The notes under the pieces: generated by a model
Told to the model about the DNA's origin: nothing
Databases searched by the model: none
What the model saw: the letters and a program-made list of their open reading frames with translations, nothing else
Source of the DNA: JANNHP01 sp031404455
Lineage (GTDB): Bacteria > Planctomycetota > JAJSAM01 > JAJVHW01
Assembly (NCBI GenBank): GCA_031404455.1
Contig: JANNHP010000054.1
Coordinates: forward strand, 1-41,614
Length of the DNA: 41,614 nucleotides
Direction of reading: 5' to 3'
Translations under genes and position numbers: made by a program
Part shown: piece by piece, positions 16,401 through 25,439 of the stretch
Numbering within the stretch: the first letter of the stretch is position 1
Layout: every line of letters starts with the position of its first letter

Positions 16401-17135
16401 ATGAATGGGCTCGTAGCGGTCGCCGCTGCGTTCGCGGCGACGGGCTGTTCGTCCGACGGCACGGGCAAGGCGGGCGGACCGTCGTTCGCGACCGACTCGG
16501 TCGGCGAAGAACCGCTCCCCGGCGTGGTGAAGATCGCGGGCGTCAACCGCGCCCCGAACGGGCGCGTCACGTACTCGCTCGCGAACATCTCCGGCAAGCT
16601 GCAGGAGGACCTCGCCTACCACGTCAACTTCATGTACGACCCGAACGTGAAGAGCGCGATCGAGATCCGCGAGGACCGCGAGGTCTCGCCGGAGCGCGAC
16701 CTCGTCCTCCTGAAGAGCGACACCGCGAAGGAGGTCGTCGTCGACAACCCGCGGCCGGGGATGGTCGTGCGCGGCACGACGATCGAGGTGCAGGACAGCC
16801 CGCCGGTCGGCGCCGTCGCGCGTGAGACGGGCCAGCCGGGCACCGGCACGATGTTCCTGAACCGCGCGCTCGAGTGCGTGGCGATGGCGACCGAGGACGA
16901 GATTCGCGCGGGCACGCTCTGGATCACCGTCGAGAACACGTCGACCCGCGCCGTCTCGGAGCTCGAGGCGAAGGCCGTGTTCATGGACCACTCGACCAAG
17001 ATGGCCGAGACGAAGTGGGCCACGGTCCGCGACATCAAGCCCGGGGCGCAGACGCGAATCGACTTCAACATCGCGGGACTGGGCCGGGTCGCCACCTGGA
17101 CATTCCTCGTGAAGATCAGGCAGCAGTCGCTCTAG
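16401..17135 (+). CDS. Predicted lipoprotein, possibly YcfL-like
   Basis: The 244-residue product has a signal peptide ending in a lipobox-like sequence at C16 (FAATGC), so it should be a lipoprotein. The mature part has short alternating beta-like segments in two blocks: GRVTYSLANISGKLQEDLAYHV and LWITVENTSTRAVSELEAKAVF. These are reminiscent of immunoglobulin-like lipoproteins such as YcfL, but I cannot confirm this. The ATG at 16401 is preferred, with GAGG 6 bp upstream; in-frame GTG codons at 16377 and 16383 would add up to eight residues. It sits between the FGE-fold gene and the large kinase gene with little spacing, so it may be a periplasmic partner of the kinase. Confidence 0.75.
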   Translation: MNGLVAVAAAFAATGCSSDGTGKAGGPSFATDSVGEEPLPGVVKIAGVNRAPNGRVTYSLANISGKLQEDLAYHVNFMYDPNVKSAIEIREDREVSPERDLVLLKSDTAKEVVVDNPRPGMVVRGTTIEVQDSPPVGAVARETGQPGTGTMFLNRALECVAMATEDEIRAGTLWITVENTSTRAVSELEAKAVFMDHSTKMAETKWATVRDIKPGAQTRIDFNIAGLGRVATWTFLVKIRQQSL

Positions 17136-17145
17136 CGAAACACCC

Positions 17146-20100
17146 TTGGCCGACCTCTCCATCGACTGCCCCGTCTGCGGCAAGGCCACAAGCCTGCCGG
17201 TGGACCACGCCGACGACACGTTCACGTGCGCGTCGTGCGGGGAGACCTCGCCTCTGGATTCGGCGGCGATCTCGGGCACGGAGAAGCCGCCGGACTACCT
17301 GGTCGGCGAGGTCGTCAGCGACTGCAAGATCATCGAGAAGGTCGGCGAAGGCGGCTTCGGCTCCGTCTACCGCGCGACCGACCAGAACCTGCAGCGCATC
17401 GTTGCCTTCAAGGTGATGCTGCAGAGCCTCACGTCGAACGCGGAGTTCGTGCAGAAGTTCATCCGCGAGGCGGTGACGGCGGCGCAGCTCAACCACCCGA
17501 ACATCGTCGCGATCCACAAGGTCGGCCGCGACGAGCGGCGCGGCCTGCACTACCTGATCATGGAGTTCGTCGAAGGGCGCACCCTCGCCGACATCGTGAA
17601 GGAGAAGGGCGTCCTCAAGGTCGACGAGGCCGTCCCGATCATGATCCAGGCGTGCGACGCCCTCGCCACGGCGCACGAGCACAACATCGTCCACCGCGAC
17701 ATCAAGCCCGAGAACCTGATGCTCGACGCCGTGGGCGCTCTCAAGATCACCGACTTCGGACTCGCGAAGAGCCTCTCGACCGACGCGAAGACGACGAAGG
17801 TGATGGGCACGCCGCACTACATGTCCCCGGAGCAGTTCGAAGGCAAGCAGGTCGACGGCCGCTCCGACATCTACTCGCTCGGCGTCACCTTCTACTTCCT
17901 GCTCAGCAAGGGCCGCCCGTACGAGGGCCAGAACACCGTCCAGATCATCTACGCGATCCTCACGCAGCAGCCGAAGTCGCTGCCCGACATCAACAAGGAA
18001 GTGCCCCCCGAGATCTGGACCATCATCCAGAAGATGATCGCGAAGAAGGCGGAGGACCGCTACCAGACCCTTCGCGAGACGATCGTCGAGCTGAAGCGCT
18101 TCCAGGAGCGCTCGCAGACGGACCGATCGCAGTGCCCGGGCTGCGGCGCCAAGAACCCGAAGGGACGGAAGTTCTGCCGCGGTTGCGGCGCAGCGCTCGT
18201 CGTCAAGTGCCCGTCGTGCGCGGCGGAGAGCCCGGCCGGCGCGACCACGTGCTCCGCGTGCGGCTCCGACATGGCGCGCCTGCTCAAGATCAAGAAGTCG
18301 ATGGAAGCGGCCGCGCGGTTCAAGTCGCTGGGCGACCTGAGGCGCGCCGCCGAGAGCTACCGCCAGGCCCTCGAAGTGGAGCCGACCCACGGCGAGGCGA
18401 AGGCCGAGTTCGAACGGCTCGCCGGGACGCTGACCGAGGTGGACCGCGTCCGCACCGAGGCCGACGACCTGATGAAGACGGGGGACCTAGAGTCCGCACT
18501 CGGCCGTGTCGAGGACCTCCTCAACCGCTTCCCGATGGCGACCGAGGTGCGCGAGCACCGCGACGAGCTGAAGACGACGCTCGCGCGGCGCAGGGTCGAC
18601 AAGCTGGTCGACGAGGCGGACAAGGCTTCGGCGCAGGGCGGCGTCCGCGAGGCGCTCGACCTCCTCGACCAGGCGATCCGCGTCGACGCCTCGCGCGACG
18701 ACGTCCGCGCGCGGCGCGACGAGCTCGCGAAGCGCCTCGCGCAGGTCGCCGAGTCGCGCCAGCGCGCGGCCAAGGCGCTCGCCGCGGGACGCTTCGAGGA
18801 GGCGTTCAGCCTCGCATCCGAGGTGCTGAAGGTCACCCCCGGCGACAAGGCGATGGAGGAGGTCCGGCGCAAGGCGCAGACCTCGGTCGACTCGGTCGAC
18901 CAGTTCGTCACCCGCGGCAAGGATCATCTCGCGGGGAAAAGGCTCGAGAGCGCCCTCGGCGAGTTCGAGGCGGCGCTGTCGCTGCGTCCCGGCGACGCCG
19001 AGCTCTACGGTTTCGTCGAGTCGACGCGCGCGAAGATCGCGGAGCAGCGCGAGCGCATCGCGAACTGCCGGCGTCTCATGGCGGACCGCGACTTCGACGG
19101 CGCCGCGAAGGGGCTCGCCGCCGTCCTCGCCGAGCTCCCCGACGACGCGGAGGCGAAGTCGCTGCTCGCCGCGTGCCAGAAGGGCCGCGAGGAGGTCGTG
19201 CGGGGAAAGGCCATCGAGGAGGGCCTGAAGTCGGGCGAGCGCCTCGACCGCGCGGGCAACTTCTCCGCGGCGCTCGAGCAGTTCGAGAAGGTGCTCAAGC
19301 TCGACCCGGGCAACCCCGACGCCGGCCCGCGCCGCGAGCAGGTCGCGCAGAAGATGCGCGGCGAACGCGACATCCGCGAGCTCGCGAACGAGCACCTGCA
19401 GGACGGCCGCTACCTCGACGCGATCTCCGCATTGGAGCGCCTGAAGGCGACGAGCCCGGCGCGCGCGACCGCCGTCGAGCAGGAGATCCTCGACTGCAGG
19501 AAGCGCGAGGGCGAGGTCAAGGCGAGTCTGAAGCGCGCCGAGGAGGCGCTCGCGAAGAAGGAGTACAGGAAGGCGCGCGAGGCGGCCGACGCGGTCGTCG
19601 CCGTGGCGCCGCGGCACCCGCGCGCGAACGCCGTGAGGAAGGACGCCGACAAGGCGATCACGGCGATCGAACGTTTCCTCGGCGAGTGCGACAAGCTGCT
19701 CCTCTCGGAGATGTTCGACGAGGCGCTCGAGGCGCTCGACAAGGCGAAGGAGCGCGGCGCGGTCCCCGAGGAGTACAGGCCCCGCCGCGAGAGCTGCGAG
19801 TCGGGGCGCCTCGCGCTGCTCAAGACCGACGCGACGCGCTCGCTCGTTGCGCGCGACTACGAGGCCGCGATCGCCGCGTACGACCAGGTGCTCGAGGTCA
19901 GCAAGGCGGACTCCGACGCGCTCTCGGGCAAGAAGAGCGCCGAGCGCCGCATCCGCATCCTCACCACGGAGCCGATGGCGCTGCGCCTCGGCGCCGCGGC
20001 GGCGGTGCTGCTGCTCCTCGGCGTGGTGCAGATCACGGCCGTCGCGGCGACGAGCAAGGTCGCGGCGACCGCGACCGACGTCGAGAACAAGGCCGTCGTC

Positions 20101-20862
20101 GACGCGAACAAGAGCGCGGGCGTCGAGATCGACAAGCGCCAGCTCGAACCGATCCTCGACGTGGCCGTCGCCGCCGAAGACAGGGGCGAGTACGCCGCGG
20201 CGAAGACGGCGTACGAGGGCGAGATCGCGAAGGGCTTCGAGCAGCCCGAGCTCGAGGCGGGCGTGAAGTTCGCCGACTCGATGACCGCGGCGCTGGCGAA
20301 GGCGACGCCGAAGGAGCGGATCGCGGCCCTCGACGTGGCGCGGACGTTCGTCGGCGACGCGCCCGAGCGCCGTCACCAGCGCGAGGTGACGATCGCCGCG
20401 GCGAGCGCCGCGTCGGTGAACGAGTGGCTGAAGATCGCCGAGCAGGAGGAGGCGCGGTCCGCGGACCAGGCGCTCAAGCTCTACGGCGAGATCCAGGCCG
20501 CGGCGCCGGGATCGCCCGCGGTCGACGCGGCGCGGAAGAAGTCCGACTACCTCGACGGCGTGCGCACCGGCGACGCGCGTCAGGACCGCAGTGCGTTCGC
20601 GGAGGCCGCGGAGAAGTACTTCGAGGCGCGCGACCAGGTCGCCGGCGACTCGCGGCGCACGCGCATCGTCGACGACAAGCTCGGCGCGCTGCGCGGCCGC
20701 TGGATCGGGTCGATCCAGAAGGCGGGCGCCGCGGCGGGCGACGACGAGACGTGGTACGCCGCGGTCGTCGTCGAACTGGAGAAGGTCGTCAGGGGACTGG
20801 GACGCGCCGGCGCCACGCGCGAGAGCGTGCTCGACGAGTACAAGAAGGCGGGTGGACGGTGA
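17146..20862 (+). CDS. Multi-domain Ser/Thr protein kinase with zinc ribbons, TPRs and one transmembrane helix
   Basis: This 1238-residue kinase has a zinc ribbon at the N-terminus (C8, C11, C28, C31). A complete Hanks-type kinase domain (about 55-325) follows: glycine loop GEGGFGSV (67-74), K89, HRDIKPEN (183-190), DFG (203-205) and APE-type SPEQ. A double zinc ribbon (about 330-372) and a long array of TPR-like helical repeats (about 385-935) come next. A transmembrane helix (about 946-970) leads to an extracytoplasmic helical domain of about 265 residues. It should phosphorylate Ser/Thr on cytoplasmic targets in response to envelope signals. The start is TTG at 17146; no ATG or GTG upstream or nearby keeps the first zinc ribbon. 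The PP2C gene 12 bp downstream is its likely antagonist. Confidence 0.92.
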   Translation: MADLSIDCPVCGKATSLPVDHADDTFTCASCGETSPLDSAAISGTEKPPDYLVGEVVSDCKIIEKVGEGGFGSVYRATDQNLQRIVAFKVMLQSLTSNAEFVQKFIREAVTAAQLNHPNIVAIHKVGRDERRGLHYLIMEFVEGRTLADIVKEKGVLKVDEAVPIMIQACDALATAHEHNIVHRDIKPENLMLDAVGALKITDFGLAKSLSTDAKTTKVMGTPHYMSPEQFEGKQVDGRSDIYSLGVTFYFLLSKGRPYEGQNTVQIIYAILTQQPKSLPDINKEVPPEIWTIIQKMIAKKAEDRYQTLRETIVELKRFQERSQTDRSQCPGCGAKNPKGRKFCRGCGAALVVKCPSCAAESPAGATTCSACGSDMARLLKIKKSMEAAARFKSLGDLRRAAESYRQALEVEPTHGEAKAEFERLAGTLTEVDRVRTEADDLMKTGDLESALGRVEDLLNRFPMATEVREHRDELKTTLARRRVDKLVDEADKASAQGGVREALDLLDQAIRVDASRDDVRARRDELAKRLAQVAESRQRAAKALAAGRFEEAFSLASEVLKVTPGDKAMEEVRRKAQTSVDSVDQFVTRGKDHLAGKRLESALGEFEAALSLRPGDAELYGFVESTRAKIAEQRERIANCRRLMADRDFDGAAKGLAAVLAELPDDAEAKSLLAACQKGREEVVRGKAIEEGLKSGERLDRAGNFSAALEQFEKVLKLDPGNPDAGPRREQVAQKMRGERDIRELANEHLQDGRYLDAISALERLKATSPARATAVEQEILDCRKREGEVKASLKRAEEALAKKEYRKAREAADAVVAVAPRHPRANAVRKDADKAITAIERFLGECDKLLLSEMFDEALEALDKAKERGAVPEEYRPRRESCESGRLALLKTDATRSLVARDYEAAIAAYDQVLEVSKADSDALSGKKSAERRIRILTTEPMALRLGAAAAVLLLLGVVQITAVAATSKVAATATDVENKAVVDANKSAGVEIDKRQLEPILDVAVAAEDRGEYAAAKTAYEGEIAKGFEQPELEAGVKFADSMTAALAKATPKERIAALDVARTFVGDAPERRHQREVTIAAASAASVNEWLKIAEQEEARSADQALKLYGEIQAAAPGSPAVDAARKKSDYLDGVRTGDARQDRSAFAEAAEKYFEARDQVAGDSRRTRIVDDKLGALRGRWIGSIQKAGAAAGDDETWYAAVVVELEKVVRGLGRAGATRESVLDEYKKAGGR

Positions 20863-20874
20863 GAGGAGTCGTGA

Positions 20875-22839
20875 ATGTCTGATACCCCGAACCCGACGGC
20901 GCGAGCCGACGTGGTGGGCCTGACCGACGTCGGCCGGGTGCGCGAGCACAACGAGGACACGTTCCTCGTGATGAATCGCGCCGACGGGCGCCGCGGCGGC
21001 AACGACGAGCGGCTGGACCTGCCGCTCGACGGAGCGCTGCTCCTCGTCGTCTGCGACGGGATGGGAGGCGCCGCAGCGGGCGAGATCGCGAGCCGCATGG
21101 CCGCCGACCGCGTGGCGACCGACCTCGGCAGGGCCGACTTCGGGAATTCCTCGCCCGACCAGATCGCATCGCTCATGGACCACGCCGTCCAGCAGGCGAA
21201 CTCCGACATCCACGAGGCCGCCCGGACGAACCCGTCGCAGAAGGGCATGGGCACCACGATGACGGCCGCGGTCGTGACGCCGGGCCGGATCTTCGTGTCG
21301 CAGGTCGGCGACTCGCGCGCGTACCTCCTGCGCAAGGGCATGCTGAACCAGCTCACCAAGGACCAGTCGCTCATCGGACAGCTCATCGAAGAGGGCACGC
21401 TGACCGAGGAGGAGGCCGAGAAGCTCGGCGGGCGCAACATCGTGCTGCAGGCGGTCGGCGTGGAGGAGAACCTCCGAGTCGACACGAAGTACTGGCCGGT
21501 GCTCCGCGGCGATGTCCTCCTCGTCTGCTCCGACGGCCTCTCGGGCATGGTGAAGGACGTGCGGATGAAGGAGATCCTCACCGAGTGCGGCGAGGACATG
21601 GCCAGAGCCGCGCAGATGCTGATCGCGGAGGCGAACCAGAACGGCGGGCGCGACAACGTCACCGCGATCGTGGCGCGCTTCGACGGCGACGGCCTCCGGC
21701 CGCCGATGGAGGCCGCAGGCGAAGGCGCGATCGAGAAGGCGGGCGTGGCGTTCAAGGCGCCGCCGCCGCCCGACGTGCCGAACCCGATGAAGCGCATGGG
21801 CTGGGTCGGTCTGGCACTCCTCGCGGTGATCGGCGGGCTCTTCGTCGCGCTGCGCAAGACCACGGCCGACGTGCAGGTGGCGACGAAGCCGACCGACGTC
21901 GCCGTGCACGTGGTGCTCCAGTCGCCGGACGGGAAGACCCACGAGGCCGACGCGAAGGACGGGATCGCGCTGCTCGAGGGCATCGAGCCCTCGGACAAGC
22001 CCTTCAAGCTCATCGCCTCGGCGCCTGGCTACGAGAACGACGAGAAGCAGGTCGCGATCCCGAAGCCGGGCCAGGCGGAGCTCGAGGCGTGGCCGGTGCC
22101 GAAGCGCGGCAAGGTGTCCGTCACGTCGGAGACCTCGTACGTGCAGGTCCGAATCGTTGCGGACCCCGATCACCCGAAGGACTCGCGGTACGACCAGTCC
22201 TACCCGCTGCCCACGGCGCTGCAGGAGCGCAAGTTCGAGCAGATCCCGTCGGGCGAGGTGACGGTCAGCGCGAGCCGCATGGGATTCCGTCCGTGGACGA
22301 AGAAGGAGCGCCTCCCGCCGACGGGTTCGCTCGCGTTCACGGTCCCGCGTCTCGAGGAGATCTGGGGAACGATCGCGATCGACTGTCCCGAGGAGAGCGC
22401 CAAGGTCGAGGTCTTCGACGACCGCGGCGTCTCGATCGGGAAGGACGAGATCCGCGACAGGTCCGCGCGCGTGAAGGTGCGCGTCGGCAAGCACAGCGTG
22501 CGCGTGACGCGGTCGGGGTTCAAGGCGTTCGAATCGGAGGTCGAGGTCACCGAGGGCGCCGAGTCGAAGCTCGCTGCGGACCTCGAGGTGATGAAGTACC
22601 AGGTCACGCTGCTCGGCCCGCCGAACGCCGAGTTCGAGATCCTCCGGCTCCGCAACAACAGGGATCCCGAGCGGGTCGCCAGCGGATCGGCCGCCGGCAC
22701 GTCGAAGACGATGTTCCTCGAGCCGGGCAACTACGAGATCCGCTGGCGCGTCGGCAACGACGCCGAGGACGCCGTGCCGCTCGATGTCCGCTCCGACGAC
22801 AAGCCGCGGAACGTCCAGCTCCAGCCGAAGAAGCGATGA
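20875..22839 (+). CDS. Membrane-anchored PP2C-type Ser/Thr phosphatase with PEGA-like C-terminal region
   Basis: Residues 12 to about 275 form a PP2C (PPM) phosphatase: GLTDVGRVREHNED (15-28), CDGMGG with metal-binding D62, GMGTTMTAAVV, VGDSRAYLLR, the SDGLSGM motif (about 219) and GGRDNVTA (about 257). These enzymes use Mn2+/Mg2+ to remove phosphate from Ser/Thr. A transmembrane helix follows (about 305-328). The C-terminal half (about 330-654) has repeated beta segments such as FKLIASAPGYENDEKQV and KHSVRVTRSGFKAFESEVEV that resemble PEGA domains and should lie outside the cytoplasm. GGAG lies 8 bp before the ATG. It is flanked by two kinases and overlaps the second by 4 bp, so opposing action on the same targets is likely. 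Confidence 0.92.
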   Translation: MSDTPNPTARADVVGLTDVGRVREHNEDTFLVMNRADGRRGGNDERLDLPLDGALLLVVCDGMGGAAAGEIASRMAADRVATDLGRADFGNSSPDQIASLMDHAVQQANSDIHEAARTNPSQKGMGTTMTAAVVTPGRIFVSQVGDSRAYLLRKGMLNQLTKDQSLIGQLIEEGTLTEEEAEKLGGRNIVLQAVGVEENLRVDTKYWPVLRGDVLLVCSDGLSGMVKDVRMKEILTECGEDMARAAQMLIAEANQNGGRDNVTAIVARFDGDGLRPPMEAAGEGAIEKAGVAFKAPPPPDVPNPMKRMGWVGLALLAVIGGLFVALRKTTADVQVATKPTDVAVHVVLQSPDGKTHEADAKDGIALLEGIEPSDKPFKLIASAPGYENDEKQVAIPKPGQAELEAWPVPKRGKVSVTSETSYVQVRIVADPDHPKDSRYDQSYPLPTALQERKFEQIPSGEVTVSASRMGFRPWTKKERLPPTGSLAFTVPRLEEIWGTIAIDCPEESAKVEVFDDRGVSIGKDEIRDRSARVKVRVGKHSVRVTRSGFKAFESEVEVTEGAESKLAADLEVMKYQVTLLGPPNAEFEILRLRNNRDPERVASGSAAGTSKTMFLEPGNYEIRWRVGNDAEDAVPLDVRSDDKPRNVQLQPKKR

Positions 22840-24362
22840 ACGCCGGGACCATTTCCTCCGCCCACCTCACGCTCACGCCGGGAACGGTGCTGGGCGAGCG
22901 TTTCGAGATCGAGAGCGCGATCGGTGAAGGCGCGATGGGGGTGGTCTACAAGGCGAAGGACCGCACCACGGGAACCCCGGCGGCCATCAAGGTGCTGCAC
23001 AAGCACCTCGTGCAGTCGCGCGAGTACCTCTCGCGGTTCAAGCGCGAGGCGAACGCGGCCTCCCGTTTCCGTCACGATGCGGCGGTCCGCGTGCTCGCCA
23101 CCGGCGAGACCGAGGACCGGGTGCCGTACATCGCGATGGACCTCGTCGCGGGCAGGAGCCTGAAGGAGATCATCGCGACCGACGCGCCGATGGCGTACGG
23201 GCGCGCGGCGAATCTCATCCAGCAGCTCGCGAGGGCGCTCGGCGCGGCGCACCGCGCGGGAATCGTCCACCGCGACATGAAGCCCGACAACATCCGCGTC
23301 GGGATCGACGAGGACGGCATCGAGCGGCCCAAGATCCTCGACTTCGGCGTGGTGAAGTTCATCTCGGGCGACATGGGCGAGGTGACCGGCGGCCTGAAGA
23401 CGAAGACCGGCATCGTCGTCGGCACCCCGAAGTACATGGCTCCGGAGCAGATCCGCGGCGAGGCGATCGACGGCCGCGCCGACGTCTACTCGCTCGGCGC
23501 GATGTTCCACGAGATGCTCACCGGCAAGCCGCCGTTCGAGGCCGAGGACGTGTTCGGCTTCGTGGCGATGCACCTGAAGCAGCAGGTGCCGCCGCTCGCC
23601 GACGCCTTCCCCGACCTCGAGATCCCCGAAGCCCTGGACGACCTCGTCCTGAAGATGCTCGAGAAGGACCCGAGGGACCGCCCGGGCGACGCCGCGGCGC
23701 TCGCCGGCGAGCTCGCGATGTTCGCCGTCGAGGATCCGCGCGCGTCGGAGAAGGGCAAGGCGCTCGCTCGCGGGATCGTCGCCGTCGCGGTGTCGGGACT
23801 CGTGGGCGCGGTACTCGGCTGGCTGGTCACCGCGCCGGACGGCGACCGGGCGTCGATGGTCGGCCCCGCGGTCGCAGCGTCCTCGATCGGACTCGGCGCC
23901 GGCGCCGCACTTGCGGCCACGCTCTTCCCGCGTCCGTCCGTCTACGGCTTCGTCAAGCGGACCTGCGTCGTCGCCGCGGCCGTCGTCGTCACCGGAGCGA
24001 TCGCCGTCCCGTTCGTCGACCTGACCGGCTTCCACGGATTTTTCCTCGCCGCCGCGTTCGCGCTCGCGGCGCTCCTCTCCTACTCGGCCTACCTGCTCGT
24101 CTGGAACTCGCGCGCCCTCTGGCTCCGCCCGGCGGTCGCCGGGCTCGCGGCGCCGCTCTGCGCCGCCCTGCTCATCCCGGTGCTGGTGTCGAGCGAGGGG
24201 CACGATCCGTACTTCATCGGTTTCCTCGGCGTCTCGCGTCCGGAGGTCGCGGCGGTGGAGAAGGACGCGCGGCTGAAGAGCCTCGCCGGCGCCGCAGTGG
24301 TCGCCTTCGGCTTCGGCCTTGCGTCGATGCTCCTTCCGCGTCCCGGTGCCGCCCGCAAATGA
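22836..24362 (+). CDS. Ser/Thr protein kinase with a multi-pass membrane C-terminus
   Basis: The 508-residue product has a full Hanks-type kinase domain (about 20-295): glycine loop GEGAMGVV (30-37), K52, HRDMKPDN (145-152), DFG (169-171) and APEQ. The remaining 200 residues hold about six hydrophobic segments (near 310-332, 342-363, 377-397, 401-425, 430-453, 485-503) and no large soluble sensor domain. Most bacterial kinases of this class have a single helix, so the topology is unusual. The ATG overlaps the phosphatase stop (ATGA). It ends the signalling cluster; a 115-bp gap with a candidate promoter follows. Confidence 0.9.
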   Translation: MNAGTISSAHLTLTPGTVLGERFEIESAIGEGAMGVVYKAKDRTTGTPAAIKVLHKHLVQSREYLSRFKREANAASRFRHDAAVRVLATGETEDRVPYIAMDLVAGRSLKEIIATDAPMAYGRAANLIQQLARALGAAHRAGIVHRDMKPDNIRVGIDEDGIERPKILDFGVVKFISGDMGEVTGGLKTKTGIVVGTPKYMAPEQIRGEAIDGRADVYSLGAMFHEMLTGKPPFEAEDVFGFVAMHLKQQVPPLADAFPDLEIPEALDDLVLKMLEKDPRDRPGDAAALAGELAMFAVEDPRASEKGKALARGIVAVAVSGLVGAVLGWLVTAPDGDRASMVGPAVAASSIGLGAGAALAATLFPRPSVYGFVKRTCVVAAAVVVTGAIAVPFVDLTGFHGFFLAAAFALAALLSYSAYLLVWNSRALWLRPAVAGLAAPLCAALLIPVLVSSEGHDPYFIGFLGVSRPEVAAVEKDARLKSLAGAAVVAFGFGLASMLLPRPGAARK

Positions 24363-24396
24363 GACGGTTTTCTCGCTCGTCGGCGCGCGCGCGTCT

Positions 24397-24405
24397 TGCT
24401 ACAGT
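24397..24405 (+). promoter_or_regulatory. Candidate extended -10 promoter for the polysaccharide export operon
   Basis: TGCTACAGT fits an extended -10 element (TGn followed by TACAGT, 4 of 6 to TATAAT). It lies 72 bp before the FecR-like gene, in the 115-bp gap that separates the kinase cluster from the export genes. No good -35 is seen at the right distance, as is common with extended -10 sites. Confidence 0.35.
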
Positions 24406-24477
24406 CCGAGCCTGCCGAAGGTCGTCGATGCCTTACGTGTGCACGTCGAAGTGGTGCGTCCCCAGGAGGGGAGGAAC

Positions 24478-25404
24478 ATGAGCTTCACGCGGATCTCACC
24501 GGCGCTCGCCTCAGTCATCGCAGCGGTCGTCGCCACCGCTTTCTCACTCGCAGCCGTCTCAGCCGAGGCCGGCACGATCACCGCCGCGACCGGAGCCTTC
24601 ACCGTCAACGGCTCGAGCGTCAAGCTCGAGGCGGGCAAGACCCTGACGCTGAAGAAGGACGACAAGTTCGACACGGGCCAGTCCTCGGTCACCTACCGCT
24701 CCGACACCGGGGACCTCGTCACCTTCGAGCCGGGCAGCGTCGGGCGCGAGGACGAGACGACCGAAGCCGCCGCCGGCGTGTTCCTGGTCAAGGGCTCCGC
24801 CTCGGGAGTGCTCACCGGCAAGACGCAGGTCGGCGTCGCGGCCGGATGGATCACCGCGAAGACGGCCGTCCGCACGAAGGTCTACGTCGACGCCATCGCC
24901 GGCCGCGAGAACTCGGAAGCGCAGTTCCGCGCCGTCGAGGGCAGCGCCTGGATCAACTACCGCGCGTTCAACGTGACGCTGCTCCCCGCGCACACGGTCA
25001 CGCTCAACATCGATCCGTCGGCGCTCGGGACGTTCTGCTTCCGCACCGGCCAGCAGAACGCGGGCGAGGTCGAGGTGCGGAAAACGACCGCGGCGGGCGA
25101 GATCGTCGCCTCGGTGCCGAAGGCGACCCTCGGCTGCTTCACCGACGAGACGAACAACAAGACCAAGATCTGCAACGACATCAACTCGCTCAAGACCGCG
25201 AAGATCCGGCTCCAGACGCTCTTCTCCGGGAAGAGCGACAACACGGCCGCGATCGGTCCGGGGACGTGTGCCCTCATCGACAACGCGACGGGAGCCATCC
25301 AGGTGCTCTTCGCCGCGGTGAAGTTCGAGATCCTCGAGCGGGCGATCGGCCTGACGTCCGAGTTCTCGACCCTGGCGCAGAGCAACTTCTCGGACGTGAA
25401 GTGA
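24478..25404 (+). CDS. Secreted FecR-like beta-structured protein
   Basis: This 308-residue protein has a clear signal peptide (residues 1 to about 32). The mature part is rich in short beta strands of the kind seen in FecR domains: GTITAATGAFTVNG, LKKDDKFDTG, LVTFEPGSVG, and GVFLVKGSASGVLTGK. Four cysteines in the second half could form disulphides. The start is strong, with GGAGGGGAGG just before the ATG. FecR-domain proteins lacking a partner FecI occur near exopolysaccharide and surface-protein loci, probably as periplasmic scaffolds. It is followed 35 bp later by the outer-membrane barrel gene. Family assignment is tentative. Confidence 0.7.
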   Translation: MSFTRISPALASVIAAVVATAFSLAAVSAEAGTITAATGAFTVNGSSVKLEAGKTLTLKKDDKFDTGQSSVTYRSDTGDLVTFEPGSVGREDETTEAAAGVFLVKGSASGVLTGKTQVGVAAGWITAKTAVRTKVYVDAIAGRENSEAQFRAVEGSAWINYRAFNVTLLPAHTVTLNIDPSALGTFCFRTGQQNAGEVEVRKTTAAGEIVASVPKATLGCFTDETNNKTKICNDINSLKTAKIRLQTLFSGKSDNTAAIGPGTCALIDNATGAIQVLFAAVKFEILERAIGLTSEFSTLAQSNFSDVK

Positions 25405-25439
25405 GCGGCGGGCGGGGGCCCGGAACGGGAGATGAACGG

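Noticed and set aside
18487..22494. A 1335-codon open frame on the minus strand across the kinase and phosphatase genes
   Set aside because: It is the GC-rich antisense shadow of two well-supported genes; the translation is low-complexity Arg/Leu/Val/Asp-rich and has no motif.
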